Assembly: GCF_009557055.1 (NCBI RefSeq)
Contig: NZ_CP045649.1
Span: 1,587,501-1,651,500, forward strand
DNA: 64,000 nucleotides
Reading direction: 5' to 3'
Source: Nocardioides sp. dk884
Lineage (GTDB): Bacteria; Actinomycetota; Actinomycetes; Propionibacteriales; Nocardioidaceae
Made by a program: the position numbers and the translations under genes. Positions within the stretch are counted from its first letter, which is position 1. Each line of letters begins with the position of its first letter. This document shows positions 29,001-38,911 of the stretch, piece after piece. Under the pieces are notes generated by a model. The model had not been told where the DNA came from. It saw nothing but the letters and a program-made list of their open reading frames with translations, and did not search any database.

Positions 29001-30600
29001 CGGCACTCCACGCCGGGCGTGGGCCTGATCAGCCCGCCGCCGCACCACGACATCTACTCGATCGAGGACCTGGCGCAGCTGATCCACGACCTCAAGAACG
29101 CCAACCCGCAGGCCCGCGTCCACGTGAAGCTGGTCTCCGAGGTCGGCGTCGGCACGGTCGCGACAGGCGTCTCCAAGGCGCACGCCGACGTGGTGCTCAT
29201 CTCCGGCCACGACGGCGGCACCGGCGCCTCGCCGCTGACCTCGCTCAAGCACGCCGGTGGCCCCTGGGAGCTCGGCCTGGCCGAGACCCAGCAGACGCTG
29301 CTGCTCAACGGGCTGCGCGACCGGATCGTGGTGCAGGCCGACGGCCAGCTCAAGACCGGCCGTGACGTGGTCATCGCCGCCCTGCTGGGTGCCGAGGAGT
29401 TCGGCTTCGCCACCGCGCCGCTGGTGGTCTCCGGCTGCGTGATGATGCGGGTCTGCCACCTCGACACCTGCCCGGTGGGCGTCGCGACGCAGAACCCGGT
29501 GCTGCGCGAGCGCTACTCCGGCAAGGCCGAGTACGTCGTGAACTTCTTCGAGTACATCGCCGAGGAGGTCCGCGAGATCCTCGCCCAGCTCGGCTTCCGC
29601 ACCCTCGACGAGGCCGTCGGCCGCGTCGGCGCGCTCGACGTCGAGCAGGCCGTGACCCACTGGAAGGCGCAGGGCCTGGACCTGACGCCGGTGCTGCACC
29701 TGCCCGAGCTCCCGGAGGGGGCCGCGCTGCGCAACACCACCACCCAGGACCACGGGCTGGAGAAGTCCCTCGATCTCACCGAGCTCGTGCCGCTGGCCCA
29801 GCCGGCGCTCGAGAACGGCGAGCCGGTCCGTGCCCAGGTGCAGATCCGCAACGTCAACCGCACCGTGGGCACGATCCTGGGCCACGAGGTGACCAAGCGC
29901 TACCGCGGCGAGGGGCTGCCCGACGGCACGATCGACATCACCTTCCTCGGCTCGGCCGGTCAGTCCTTCGGCGCGTTCGTGCCGAAGGGGATCACGCTGC
30001 GCCTGGAGGGCGACGCCAACGACTACGTCGGCAAGGGCCTCTCCGGTGGGCGGATCGTGATCCGCCCGGACCGCGCCGCGTCGTTCCGCGCCGAGGACCA
30101 GATCATCGCGGGCAACACGCTGGCCTACGGCGCGACCTCGGGTGAGATCTTCGTCCGCGGCGGCGCCGGCGAGCGCTTCGCCGTGCGCAACTCCGGTGCC
30201 CGCCTGGTCACCGAGGGCGTCGGTGACCACGCCTGCGAGTACATGACCGGCGGCCGCGTGGTGGTCCTCGGTCCGACCGGGCGCAACGTCGCGGCCGGCA
30301 TGTCCGGCGGCGTCGCCTGGGTGCTGGACCTCGACGAGCGCCGGGTCAACGGTGAGCTGGTCGAGCTCGGCCCGGTCACCGGTCCCGCGGCCGCCGAGCT
30401 CGAGGAGCTCGTGCGCCGCCACGCCGAGGAGACCGGCTCGGCCGTCGCCGAGGCGCTGCTCGCCGACTGGGAGACGTCGCTGACCCGGTTCACCGAGGTC
30501 ATGCCGCGCGACTACCGCATCGTCTTGGAGGCCAAGGCGAAGGCCGAGGCCTCGGGCCTCGACGAGAACGAGACCGCGAACGCGATGATGGAGGCCCTCC

Positions 30601-30608
<8 letters not shown>
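26055..30608 (+). CDS. gltB: Glutamate synthase (NADPH) large subunit
   Basis: GOGAT alpha subunit, 1517 aa, converting glutamine plus 2-oxoglutarate into two glutamates. The class II amidotransferase domain begins at Cys23 (HDACGVAF) after a short propeptide. The central and FMN-binding synthase domains follow, with [13 protein letters not shown] and [11 protein letters not shown]. Cysteines of the 3Fe-4S cluster are in [16 protein letters not shown] near residue 1127-1140. A C-terminal beta-helix with Gly-rich repeats ends the protein. GTG at 26055 follows GGGAGGA. It overlaps gltD by 8 bases. Confidence 0.97.
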
Positions 30609-32067
<1,459 letters not shown>

Positions 32068-32084
32068 GGCCGTACGACACCACT

Positions 32085-32125
32085 CCGGAGGCCAGGTCCC
32101 TGCTGCGGCGGGGCCTGGCCTCCGG
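32085..32125 (+). terminator. Terminator after gltBD
   Basis: Arms 32085-32100 and 32110-32125 pair over 16 bp with one G-T pair, closing a 9-base loop. It lies 18 bases after gltD and upstream of the pyk promoter. Confidence 0.75.
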
Positions 32126-32171
32126 CGTGTCCGGGCCTCTCCGCCGAATGTCAGCCCGGGCGTCGGGGCGG

Positions 32172-32177
32172 TAGGCT
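32172..32177 (+). promoter_or_regulatory. -10 element of pyk (leaderless)
   Basis: TAGGCT followed by six bases and the GTG at 32184. The inferred +1 is the G of the start codon, and there is no ribosome-binding site. Confidence 0.45.
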
Positions 32178-32183
32178 CGTGGC

Positions 32184-33659
32184 GTGCGTAGAGCCAAGAT
32201 CGTTTGCACCCTGGGCCCCGCGACCGCGTCGCAACGTCGGATCCGCGAGCTCGTGTACGCGGGGATGGACGTCGCGCGCTTGAACATGAGCCACGGCAGC
32301 CACGCCGACCACGCCGAGTCCTACCGGATGGTCCGCGAGGCCGCCGACGCGAGCGGCCACGGCGTCGGCATCTTCGCCGACCTCCAGGGCCCCAAGATCC
32401 GCCTGGAGACCTTCGCCGACGGCCCCGTGGACCTGCACCGCGGTCAGGCCTGGACCATCACCACGCGTGACGTCCCCGGCGACGCCCAGGCCTGCGGCAC
32501 GACGTACAAGGGCCTGCCCGGCGACGTCGCCCCCGGCGACCCGATCCTGATCGACGACGGCCGGGTGCGCCTGCGCGTCGTCGCGGTCGAGGACACCGAT
32601 GTGCGCACCGAGGTGCTGGTCGGCGGACGGGTGAGCGACCACAAGGGCATCAACCTGCCCGGGGTCGCCGTCTCGGTGCCGGCCGTCTCGGAGAAGGACA
32701 TCGAGGACCTGCGCTTCGCCCTGGAGCTCGGGGTCGACTTCATCGCGCTGAGCTTCGTGCGCGACGCCAAGGACGTCGAGGACGTCCGGGCGGTCATGGA
32801 CGAGATGGGCATCCGGGTCCCGGTGATCGCCAAGATCGAGAAGCCCCAGGCCATCGAGAACCTCGACGAGATCATGACGGCCTTCGACGGCTTCATGGTC
32901 GCCCGCGGCGATCTCGGCGTGGAGTGCCCGCTGGAGGACGTGCCGTTCCTGCAGAAGCAGGTGATCGAGAAGGCGCGGCTCAACGCCAAGCCCGTCATCG
33001 TCGCCACCCAGATGCTCGACTCGATGATCAGCAACCCCGCGCCCACCCGTGCGGAGGCCTCGGACGTCGCGAACGCCGTGCTCGACGGCGCCGACGCCGT
33101 GATGCTCTCGGGTGAGACGAGCGTGGGGGAGTACCCCGTCCACACCGTCGAGACGATGTCGCGCATCATCACCGCGACCGAGCACTACGCGATGGCCGCG
33201 GACACCAGCGGCGTGATCCGCAAGATCCCGTGGGACCCGCACACCAAGGGCGGCGTGATCGCCAAGGCGGCCGTGGAGGTCGCGGAGCGGATCGGGGCCA
33301 AGTACCTCGTCGCCTTCACCCAGACCGGCGACTCGGCGCGCCGGCTCTCGCGCATGCGCCCCGACATCCCGCTGCTGGCCTTCACCCCCGAGGCACGGGT
33401 GCGCTCCCAGCTCGCCCTCACCTGGGGCATCGAGACCTTCCTGACCCACCCGGTGAACCACACCGACGAGATGGCGCCGCTCATCGACCGCACGCTGCTC
33501 GAGCTCGGCCGCGTCGAGGAAGGGGAGTTCGTGGTCATCATCGCGGGCGCCCCGCCCGGGGTCCCCGGCTCGACCAACGCGGTGCGCATCCACCGGATGG
33601 GTGACGCCCGCAACGGGGTGGCCTGGGCCTACCGCAACCCGCCCAGCGGCCTGGCCTGA
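32184..33659 (+). CDS. pyk: Pyruvate kinase
   Basis: Glycolytic enzyme making pyruvate and ATP from PEP and ADP, 491 aa. Motifs: KIVCTLGPATAS, ARLNMSHG, the catalytic lysine block IAKIEKPQAIENLDEI, metal-binding MVARGDLGVE, and VATQMLDSMI followed by DAVMLSGETSVGEYP. The C-terminal allosteric domain is complete. The leaderless-type start is supported by the TAGGCT box. Monocistronic, between two hairpins. Confidence 0.97.
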   Translation: MRRAKIVCTLGPATASQRRIRELVYAGMDVARLNMSHGSHADHAESYRMVREAADASGHGVGIFADLQGPKIRLETFADGPVDLHRGQAWTITTRDVPGDAQACGTTYKGLPGDVAPGDPILIDDGRVRLRVVAVEDTDVRTEVLVGGRVSDHKGINLPGVAVSVPAVSEKDIEDLRFALELGVDFIALSFVRDAKDVEDVRAVMDEMGIRVPVIAKIEKPQAIENLDEIMTAFDGFMVARGDLGVECPLEDVPFLQKQVIEKARLNAKPVIVATQMLDSMISNPAPTRAEASDVANAVLDGADAVMLSGETSVGEYPVHTVETMSRIITATEHYAMAADTSGVIRKIPWDPHTKGGVIAKAAVEVAERIGAKYLVAFTQTGDSARRLSRMRPDIPLLAFTPEARVRSQLALTWGIETFLTHPVNHTDEMAPLIDRTLLELGRVEEGEFVVIIAGAPPGVPGSTNAVRIHRMGDARNGVAWAYRNPPSGLA

Positions 33660-33690
33660 GCTTCGGGGCCGGTCCCCCCACCACGACCAG

Positions 33691-33730
33691 ACGACGAGGG
33701 AGCCGCGCGATCGCGCGGCTCCCTCGTCGT
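33691..33730. terminator. Terminator after pyk (40-bp perfect palindrome)
   Basis: Positions 33691-33710 and 33711-33730 are exact reverse complements, giving a 20-bp stem (with a small forced loop in RNA). It lies between pyk and the minus-strand tRNA and can terminate transcripts from both sides. Confidence 0.8.
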
Positions 33731-33761
33731 TCCTGCGCGTGTCGCCGCGCAGGTCTGTGGG

Positions 33762-33843
33762 TGCCGAGTGCGGGAGTCGAACCCGCACGCCCAGAGGGCA
33801 GCGCTTTTTGAGAGCGCCGTGTCTGCCATTCCACCAACCCGGC
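33762..33843 (-). tRNA. tRNA-Leu (CAA anticodon)
   Basis: Read on the minus strand from 33843. The acceptor GCCGGGT pairs with ACTCGGC (one G-T pair), the anticodon stem is GCGCT/AGCGC around the loop CTCAAAA (anticodon CAA, reads TTG), a long class II variable arm follows, and the T arm is GCGGG-TTCGACT-CCCGC. Discriminator A; CCA is not encoded. Length 82 nt. It is divergent from the pdtaR-like gene, and no integrated element sits at its 3' end. Confidence 0.93.
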
Positions 33844-33879
33844 CCAGCGCCCACACGTTACCGGATCCACTCGGCCCGA

Positions 33880-33885
33880 TAGCCT
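33880..33885 (+). promoter_or_regulatory. -10 element of the ANTAR regulator gene
   Basis: TAGCCT lies seven bases before the GTG at 33893, so the transcript would begin within one base of the start codon. No Shine-Dalgarno sequence is seen. Confidence 0.45.
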
Positions 33886-33892
33886 GTGGCCT

Positions 33893-34513
33893 GTGAGTCA
33901 ATCAGCGTCATCGTCGCCCACCGCGGCACACACCCGCACCGTCGTCATCGCCGAGGACGAGGTCCTCATCCGCATGGACCTCGCCGAGATGCTCTCCGAG
34001 GAGGGCTACACCGTCGTCGGGCAGGCGGGCGACGGCCAGCGCGCCATCGAGCTGGTCGAGGAGCTGCGCCCCGACCTGGTGATCCTCGACGTCAAGATGC
34101 CGGTCCTCGACGGGATCGCCGCCGCCGAGCACATCGCCGGGCGCCGCATCGCCCCGGTCGTGATGCTCACGGCGTTCTCCCAGCGCGAGCTGGTCGAGCG
34201 TGCCCGGGACGCCGGTGCGATGGCGTACCTGGTCAAGCCGTTCTCGCAGAGCGACCTGGTGCCGGCGATCGAGATGGCGCTGAGCCGGTTCGCGGAGCTG
34301 ACGCTGCTGGAGTCCCAGGTCGCCGACCTCTCGGACCGTCTCGAGACCCGCAAGGCCGTCGAGCGGGCCAAGGGCGTGCTCCAGGCCCAGCTGAAGCTCT
34401 CCGAGCCCGACGCCTTCCGCTGGATCCAGAAGACCGCGATGGACCTGCGGCTGTCGATGCGGCAGGTCGCGGACGGCGTCAACGAGCACGGTCCGAGCAT
34501 CTCCCAGGGGTGA
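33893..34513 (+). CDS. pdtaR: ANTAR-domain response regulator (PdtaR-like)
   Basis: A 206-aa response regulator with an N-terminal receiver domain (AEDEVLIRMDL, phospho-acceptor Asp in VILDVKMP, Thr in VVMLTAFSQ, Lys in YLVKPF) and a C-terminal ANTAR RNA-binding domain (LETRKAVERAKGVLQ ... AFRWIQKTAMDLR). It matches the mycobacterial Rv1626/PdtaR layout, which antiterminates transcripts by binding paired hairpins. The sensor kinase PdtaS is not adjacent, as usual. GTG at 33893 fits a leaderless mRNA. Confidence 0.93.
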   Translation: MSQSASSSPTAAHTRTVVIAEDEVLIRMDLAEMLSEEGYTVVGQAGDGQRAIELVEELRPDLVILDVKMPVLDGIAAAEHIAGRRIAPVVMLTAFSQRELVERARDAGAMAYLVKPFSQSDLVPAIEMALSRFAELTLLESQVADLSDRLETRKAVERAKGVLQAQLKLSEPDAFRWIQKTAMDLRLSMRQVADGVNEHGPSISQG

Positions 34514-34558
34514 CACGACGGCGCGGATCGTGCCGGAGACGCGGGTGCGGTGTGGGTC

Positions 34559-34574
34559 AGATCACGAATTGACA
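34559..34574 (+). promoter_or_regulatory. Upstream element of livK
   Basis: AGATCACGA at 34559-34567 also occurs at 40445-40453 upstream of livH. A consensus-like TTGACA (34569-34574) follows at once, but no clear -10 lies 17-18 bases downstream. Role inferred only. Confidence 0.25.
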
Positions 34575-34702
34575 ACGACGCGGCACCTTCCCGCTTCCTT
34601 TCCCCGCGTACCGGGCGGATCGGCACTAGGTTGCGGACCATCGAGAGTCGATACTTCGGGGTCCGCCGGTCCCCGGAGGTAGCCATTCCTCACGGAGGCC
34701 TC

Positions 34703-35974
34703 ATGATCCGCTCCACTCGCGCACGTCGCGCGGCCGTCGCCCTGGCGGCGACCGCACTCGTCCTCACCGCCTGCGGCAGCGAGGACGACGACTCCGACAA
34801 CAACGCAGCCGACGACACCGAGTCGTCGGCCCCCGCCGCCCAGGGCGACGGCGTCCTCAACATCGGCATGCTGCTTCCGCAGACCGGTGACCTCGCCTAC
34901 CTCGGCCCGCCGGAGTTCGCGGGCGTCGAGCTCGCCATCCAGGAGATCAACGAAGCCGGGGGCGTGAACGGCAAGCCGGTCAAGTCCTCGCGCGCCGACT
35001 CCGGTGACGGCACCCCCGACATCGCCGGCGCGTCGGTCGACTCGCTCCTCGGTGACGGTGTCGACACCATCATCGGTGCGGCGGCGTCGGGCGTCTCGCT
35101 CAGCGTCATCGACAAGATCACCGGCGCCGGTGTGGTGCAGTTCTCCCCGGCCAACACGGCCGCGGCGTTCGACACCTACGACGACAACGGCCTGTACTTC
35201 CGCACCGCCCCCTCGGACCGCCTCCAGGGCCAGGTGCTGGCCAACATGGCAGTCGAGGACGGCTTCTCCAACGTCGCCGTCGTCGCCCGTCAGGACGCCT
35301 ACGGCGAGGGTCTGGCCGAGCAGGTCGTCGAGACCCTCGAGGAGCAGGGCGCCACTGTGGCGTCCGACATCCTCTACGCCGCGGACGCCCAGAACTTCAC
35401 GGCCGAGGTCAACGAGCTCGCGGCCGCCAAGCCCGACGCGATCGTCCTGGTGGCCTTCAATGAGACCACCAAGATCATCCCGCAGCTGATCTCGAAGGGC
35501 CTCGGCCCGCAGGACGTGCAGCTGTACTTCGTCGACGGCAACATGGCCGACTACTCCACGGAGAACTTCGACCTCACGGGCGTCAAGGGCACCTTCCCGG
35601 CGCCGGCCGAGGTCGACGAGGAGTTCAACAACAAGCTCAAGAGCATCGACAAGGGCCTCAAGGACTTCACCTACGGTCCGCAGTCCTACGACGCCACGAT
35701 GCTGACCGCGCTCGCGGCCATCGCGGCCGGTGACGACTCCGGTGAGGCGATCGCCTCGGAGATCGTCAACGTCTCCAAGGACGGCGAGGCGTGCAGCACG
35801 TTCGCGGACTGCGTCGAGCTGCTCGAGGCCGGCGAGGACATCAACTACGAGGGCGTCTCCGGTCCCTCCGACCTCAACGACTCCGGCAGCCCGAGCGCTG
35901 CGACCATCGGCATCCAGGAGTACAAGGGCAACAAGTACTCCCAGATCGACTCGGTCTCCGGCGTCCTCGACTGA
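34703..35974 (+). CDS. livK: Branched-chain amino acid ABC transporter, substrate-binding lipoprotein
   Basis: A 423-aa periplasmic-binding-protein type I lipoprotein. The signal peptide ends in the lipobox LTAC (Cys at about 24) followed by an acidic linker, then LNIGMLLPQTGDLAYLGPPEFAGVELA, typical of LivJ/LivK. ATG at 34703 follows CGGAGG. The permease and ATPase genes lie downstream on the opposite strand (36076-40294), so the transporter is split into two convergent units. Confidence 0.93.
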   Translation: MIRSTRARRAAVALAATALVLTACGSEDDDSDNNAADDTESSAPAAQGDGVLNIGMLLPQTGDLAYLGPPEFAGVELAIQEINEAGGVNGKPVKSSRADSGDGTPDIAGASVDSLLGDGVDTIIGAAASGVSLSVIDKITGAGVVQFSPANTAAAFDTYDDNGLYFRTAPSDRLQGQVLANMAVEDGFSNVAVVARQDAYGEGLAEQVVETLEEQGATVASDILYAADAQNFTAEVNELAAAKPDAIVLVAFNETTKIIPQLISKGLGPQDVQLYFVDGNMADYSTENFDLTGVKGTFPAPAEVDEEFNNKLKSIDKGLKDFTYGPQSYDATMLTALAAIAAGDDSGEAIASEIVNVSKDGEACSTFADCVELLEAGEDINYEGVSGPSDLNDSGSPSAATIGIQEYKGNKYSQIDSVSGVLD

Positions 35975-36013
35975 TCAGTGTGACCTGCTGATCTGTTCCA
36001 GCACCCGCACATG

Positions 36014-36049
36014 CATCGGGCCCGACCTCCACGGAGGTCGGGCCCGATG
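36014..36049. terminator. Bidirectional terminator between livK and livF
   Basis: A perfect 17-bp inverted repeat (36014-36030 and 36033-36049) with a minimal loop, between convergent livK and livF. Confidence 0.8.
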
Positions 36050-36075
36050 TCGTTGCCCCAGGGGGCTGAGCTGGC

Positions 36076-36921
36076 TCAGGCCTGGGCGAGGGTGCCCAGG
36101 TAGAGCTCGATCACCTTCGGGTCGGTCGCCAGGTCGCGCCCGGATCCGGTGTAGGCGTTGCGGCCCTGGTCGAGCACGTAGCCGCGATCGCAGATCTCCA
36201 GGCAGCGGCGGGCGTTCTGCTCCACCATGACCACCGAGACGCCCGCCCGGTTGATCCGGCGGGTCTGCACGAACACCTCGTCCTGCATGACGGGGGACAG
36301 GCCCGCGGACGGCTCGTCGAGCAGCAGCACCGACGGGTTCATCATCAGCGCCCGGCCCATGGCGACCATCTGCCGCTCACCGCCCGAGAGCGAGCCCGCG
36401 CGCTGGCCGCGCCGGTCGCGCAGGGCGGGGAAGAGCTCGGCGACGAAGTCGAAGCGCTCCCGGAAGCTGCTCGGGCGCTGGAAGCACCCCATCTCCAGGT
36501 TCTCCTGGATGGTCAGCGTCGGGAACACGTTGTTCGACTGCGGCACGAAGCCGATGCCCTTGGAGACCAGCGAGTCGGCGCGCTCGTTGGTGATCGACTG
36601 ACCGTGCAGCGTGACCGTGCCCGAGCCGATCTTCACCAGGCCGAACAGCGCCTTGAGCAACGTGGACTTGCCGGCGCCGTTCGGTCCGATGATGCCGACC
36701 AGCTCGCCCTCGTGGCAGTACAGGTCCGCGCCGTTGAGGATGTTGACGCCCGGCAGGTAGCCGGCGATCAGGTCGTCGGCGCGCAGCAGCGCGCCCTCGG
36801 CGCGGGCGAGGTGCTCGCGCCGCGCCGCGGCCGTCGCGTCCTCGCCGGCCGCGGTGGCGGGACCCGCCCCGGGGTCGGGCAGACCGGGGTCGGAGGTTGC
36901 GGGCGTTCCGGGATCAGCCAT
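36076..36921 (-). CDS. livF: Branched-chain amino acid ABC transporter ATPase LivF
   Basis: ABC ATPase, 281 aa. Walker A GPNGAGKST, signature LSGGERQ, Walker B LLLDEPSAGLSP and the H-loop region MVEQNARRCLEI. LivF-specific features are the short NBD and VPQSNNVFPTLTIQENLEMG. An unusual N-terminal extension of about 45 residues, Pro/Ala-rich, precedes the domain. The start overlaps the end of livG by 8 bases. Confidence 0.94.
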   Translation of the reverse strand: MADPGTPATSDPGLPDPGAGPATAAGEDATAAARREHLARAEGALLRADDLIAGYLPGVNILNGADLYCHEGELVGIIGPNGAGKSTLLKALFGLVKIGSGTVTLHGQSITNERADSLVSKGIGFVPQSNNVFPTLTIQENLEMGCFQRPSSFRERFDFVAELFPALRDRRGQRAGSLSGGERQMVAMGRALMMNPSVLLLDEPSAGLSPVMQDEVFVQTRRINRAGVSVVMVEQNARRCLEICDRGYVLDQGRNAYTGSGRDLATDPKVIELYLGTLAQA

Positions 36922-37924
36922 GCTCGTTCCCCTTCGGGTTCTCGTCGCGCCCGCCGGTCAGCTCGCTCTCGGCCTCGGCGAGGATCTCGTCCTCGGACGC
37001 GTCCAGCGAGACGTCGTGGTGGGCGCCCAGGTAGGCGTCGATGACGCGCGGGTCGCTCATCACGCTGTGCGGCGGCCCCTCGGCGATGATCCGGCCCTGG
37101 GCCATCACGATGACCCAGTCGGAGATGTCGCGGACCATGTCCATGTCGTGCTCGACGAAGAGCACGGTGCGGCCCTCGTCGCGCAGCGACTTCACGTGGC
37201 CCAGCAGGGACTGCTTCAGCGCCGGGTTCACCCCGGCCATCGGCTCATCGAGCATCACCAGGTCCGGGTCCGCCATCAGCGCGCGCGCCATCTCCAGCAG
37301 CTTGCGCTGACCGCCCGAGAGAGAGCCGGCGAAGTCCTCGCGCTTCTTGATGAGCAGGAAGCGCTCGAGCAGCGCGTCGGCCTTGCGGGTGTTCGCCTGC
37401 TCCTGGGCGCGCCACAGGAACGGGAACATCGCCTTGGCCAGCCGCTCGCCGCTCTGCCCGGTGGCTCCGGTGCGCATGTTCTCGATCACCGTGAGCTTGG
37501 AGAGCACCTTGGTGAGCTGGAAGGTGCGCACCATGCCCATCCGGGCGACCTTGTACGCCGGGACCCGGGCCAGGTCGTGGCCGCGGAAGGACCAGCTGCC
37601 CGAGTCGGGCTTGTCGAAGCCGGTCAGCAGGTTGAAGAAGGTGGTCTTGCCGGCGCCGTTGGGCCCGATCAGCGCCGTGATCGCGCCGCGCTGGATCTCG
37701 ACGTGGTCGACGTCGACGGCCTTGAGCCCGCCGAACGTGCGGGTGACGCCGGTGGCCACCAGGATCGGGTCCGGCTTGCTCGCGCCGGGCTCGTGCTCCA
37801 CCTCGGTGAACATGTGGGCGGCGCTCGACCGGGCGGTGGTGGCGCCGCCACCCGCACCCGGGGCGTCGTACGACGGGGTGGCGCCGGGCAGGCCGGCGTC
37901 CTCGAACTCGTTGTCAGCGGCCAT
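36914..37924 (-). CDS. livG: Branched-chain amino acid ABC transporter ATPase LivG
   Basis: ABC ATPase, 336 aa, longer than the usual 255 because of an N-terminal extension of about 55 residues and an acidic C-terminal tail. Walker A GPNGAGKTT, signature LSGGQRKLLEMARAL, Walker B LVMLDEPMAGVNP and FVEHDMDMVRDISDWV are typical of LivG. It overlaps livM by 11 bases and livF by 8. Confidence 0.94.
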   Translation of the reverse strand: MAADNEFEDAGLPGATPSYDAPGAGGGATTARSSAAHMFTEVEHEPGASKPDPILVATGVTRTFGGLKAVDVDHVEIQRGAITALIGPNGAGKTTFFNLLTGFDKPDSGSWSFRGHDLARVPAYKVARMGMVRTFQLTKVLSKLTVIENMRTGATGQSGERLAKAMFPFLWRAQEQANTRKADALLERFLLIKKREDFAGSLSGGQRKLLEMARALMADPDLVMLDEPMAGVNPALKQSLLGHVKSLRDEGRTVLFVEHDMDMVRDISDWVIVMAQGRIIAEGPPHSVMSDPRVIDAYLGAHHDVSLDASEDEILAEAESELTGGRDENPKGNEHG

Positions 37925-38903
37925 CGATCGCCAGCTCCCTTCGGTCGCCGAAGATGCCTTGGGGTCGGTAGATCATGAGCAGCATCAGCGCGAGGCCCAG
38001 CACGATGAAGCGCATCAGCCCTGCCTGGTTCTGGTCCATGATCGCCTGCGGGATGACGTCGTTGGCAGCAGCCTGCCGGAAGAACGCGTCGAGGAAGTTG
38101 ATCAGACCCCAGAAGATCAGCGCACCGGCCACGGGGCCGAAGACCCGCGCGGCGCCGCCGAGCAGCAGGATCGTGTAGGCGAAGAACGTCGTGTCGGTCG
38201 CGTAGTCGGTGGGGATCACCGCGGCCTTGCCGAGTCCGTAGATGTACCCGGCGAAGGCGCCGAAGATGCCGCCGATCACGAGCGACTGCATCTTGTAGGC
38301 GTAGACGTTCTTGCCGAGGCTGCGTACGGCGTCCTCGTCCTCGCGGATCGCCTTGAGCACGCGGCCCCACGGGCTGCGCATCAGCGCCCACACGATGAGG
38401 CAGCAGATCGCGACCAGGATCCAGCCGACGGTCATCACCCAGAAGTCGTTGGGGCTCCAGGTCACGCTGCCGATGCTGACGCTGGAGGAGTAGGGGTTCA
38501 GCTCGCGGAAGTCGCCCACGAAGCTGTTCAGGCCGTCCTGGCCGCCGAACCACTCCAGCAGGGTCACCGATCCGGCCGTCTGCCGGATCATCTCGGCGGC
38601 CGCGATCGTCACGATCGCGAGGTAGTCGGCCCGCAGCCGCAGGGTGGGGATGCCGAGCAGGAGGGCGAGCACCGCGGCGAGCACGATGCCGATGGCGATG
38701 CCCGCCCACAGGGACAGGCCCCAGGTGGCGACGGCGGAGGCCATCGCGTAGCCGCCGATCGCCATGAAGCCGGCCTGGCCGAAGTTGAGCAGTCCGGTGT
38801 AGCCGAAGTGCACGTTGAGGCCGATGGCGGCCAGACAGTAGACGATCGCGAGCGGGCCGAACGCCTGCTGCACCGTCGTGGTCAGGATGGTGCCGAAGTC
38901 CAC
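37914..38903 (-). CDS. livM: Branched-chain amino acid ABC transporter permease LivM
   Basis: Inner-membrane permease, 329 aa, with about eight to ten TM helices. Family blocks: GLNVHFGYTGLLNFGQAGFMAIGGYA, i.e. the LivM/LivH 'G..GL.NfG.agf...GAY' motif; IVTIAAAEMIRQTAGS; and the EAA-like loop SPWGRVLKAIREDEDAVRSLGKNV. The GTG at 38903, eight bases after the livH stop, is chosen over the much longer open frame upstream. Confidence 0.93.
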   Translation of the reverse strand: MDFGTILTTTVQQAFGPLAIVYCLAAIGLNVHFGYTGLLNFGQAGFMAIGGYAMASAVATWGLSLWAGIAIGIVLAAVLALLLGIPTLRLRADYLAIVTIAAAEMIRQTAGSVTLLEWFGGQDGLNSFVGDFRELNPYSSSVSIGSVTWSPNDFWVMTVGWILVAICCLIVWALMRSPWGRVLKAIREDEDAVRSLGKNVYAYKMQSLVIGGIFGAFAGYIYGLGKAAVIPTDYATDTTFFAYTILLLGGAARVFGPVAGALIFWGLINFLDAFFRQAAANDVIPQAIMDQNQAGLMRFIVLGLALMLLMIYRPQGIFGDRRELAIDGR

Positions 38904-38911
38904 GGGTTCTC

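Noticed and set aside
33691-33730. 40-bp perfect palindrome considered as a mobile-element or recombination site
   Set aside because: It directly follows pyk and faces a tRNA gene, has no flanking target duplication, and matches the terminator hairpins elsewhere in the window.
33762-33843. tRNA-Leu as an integration site
   Set aside because: No integrase gene, no repeated tRNA 3' end and no compositional break on either side.
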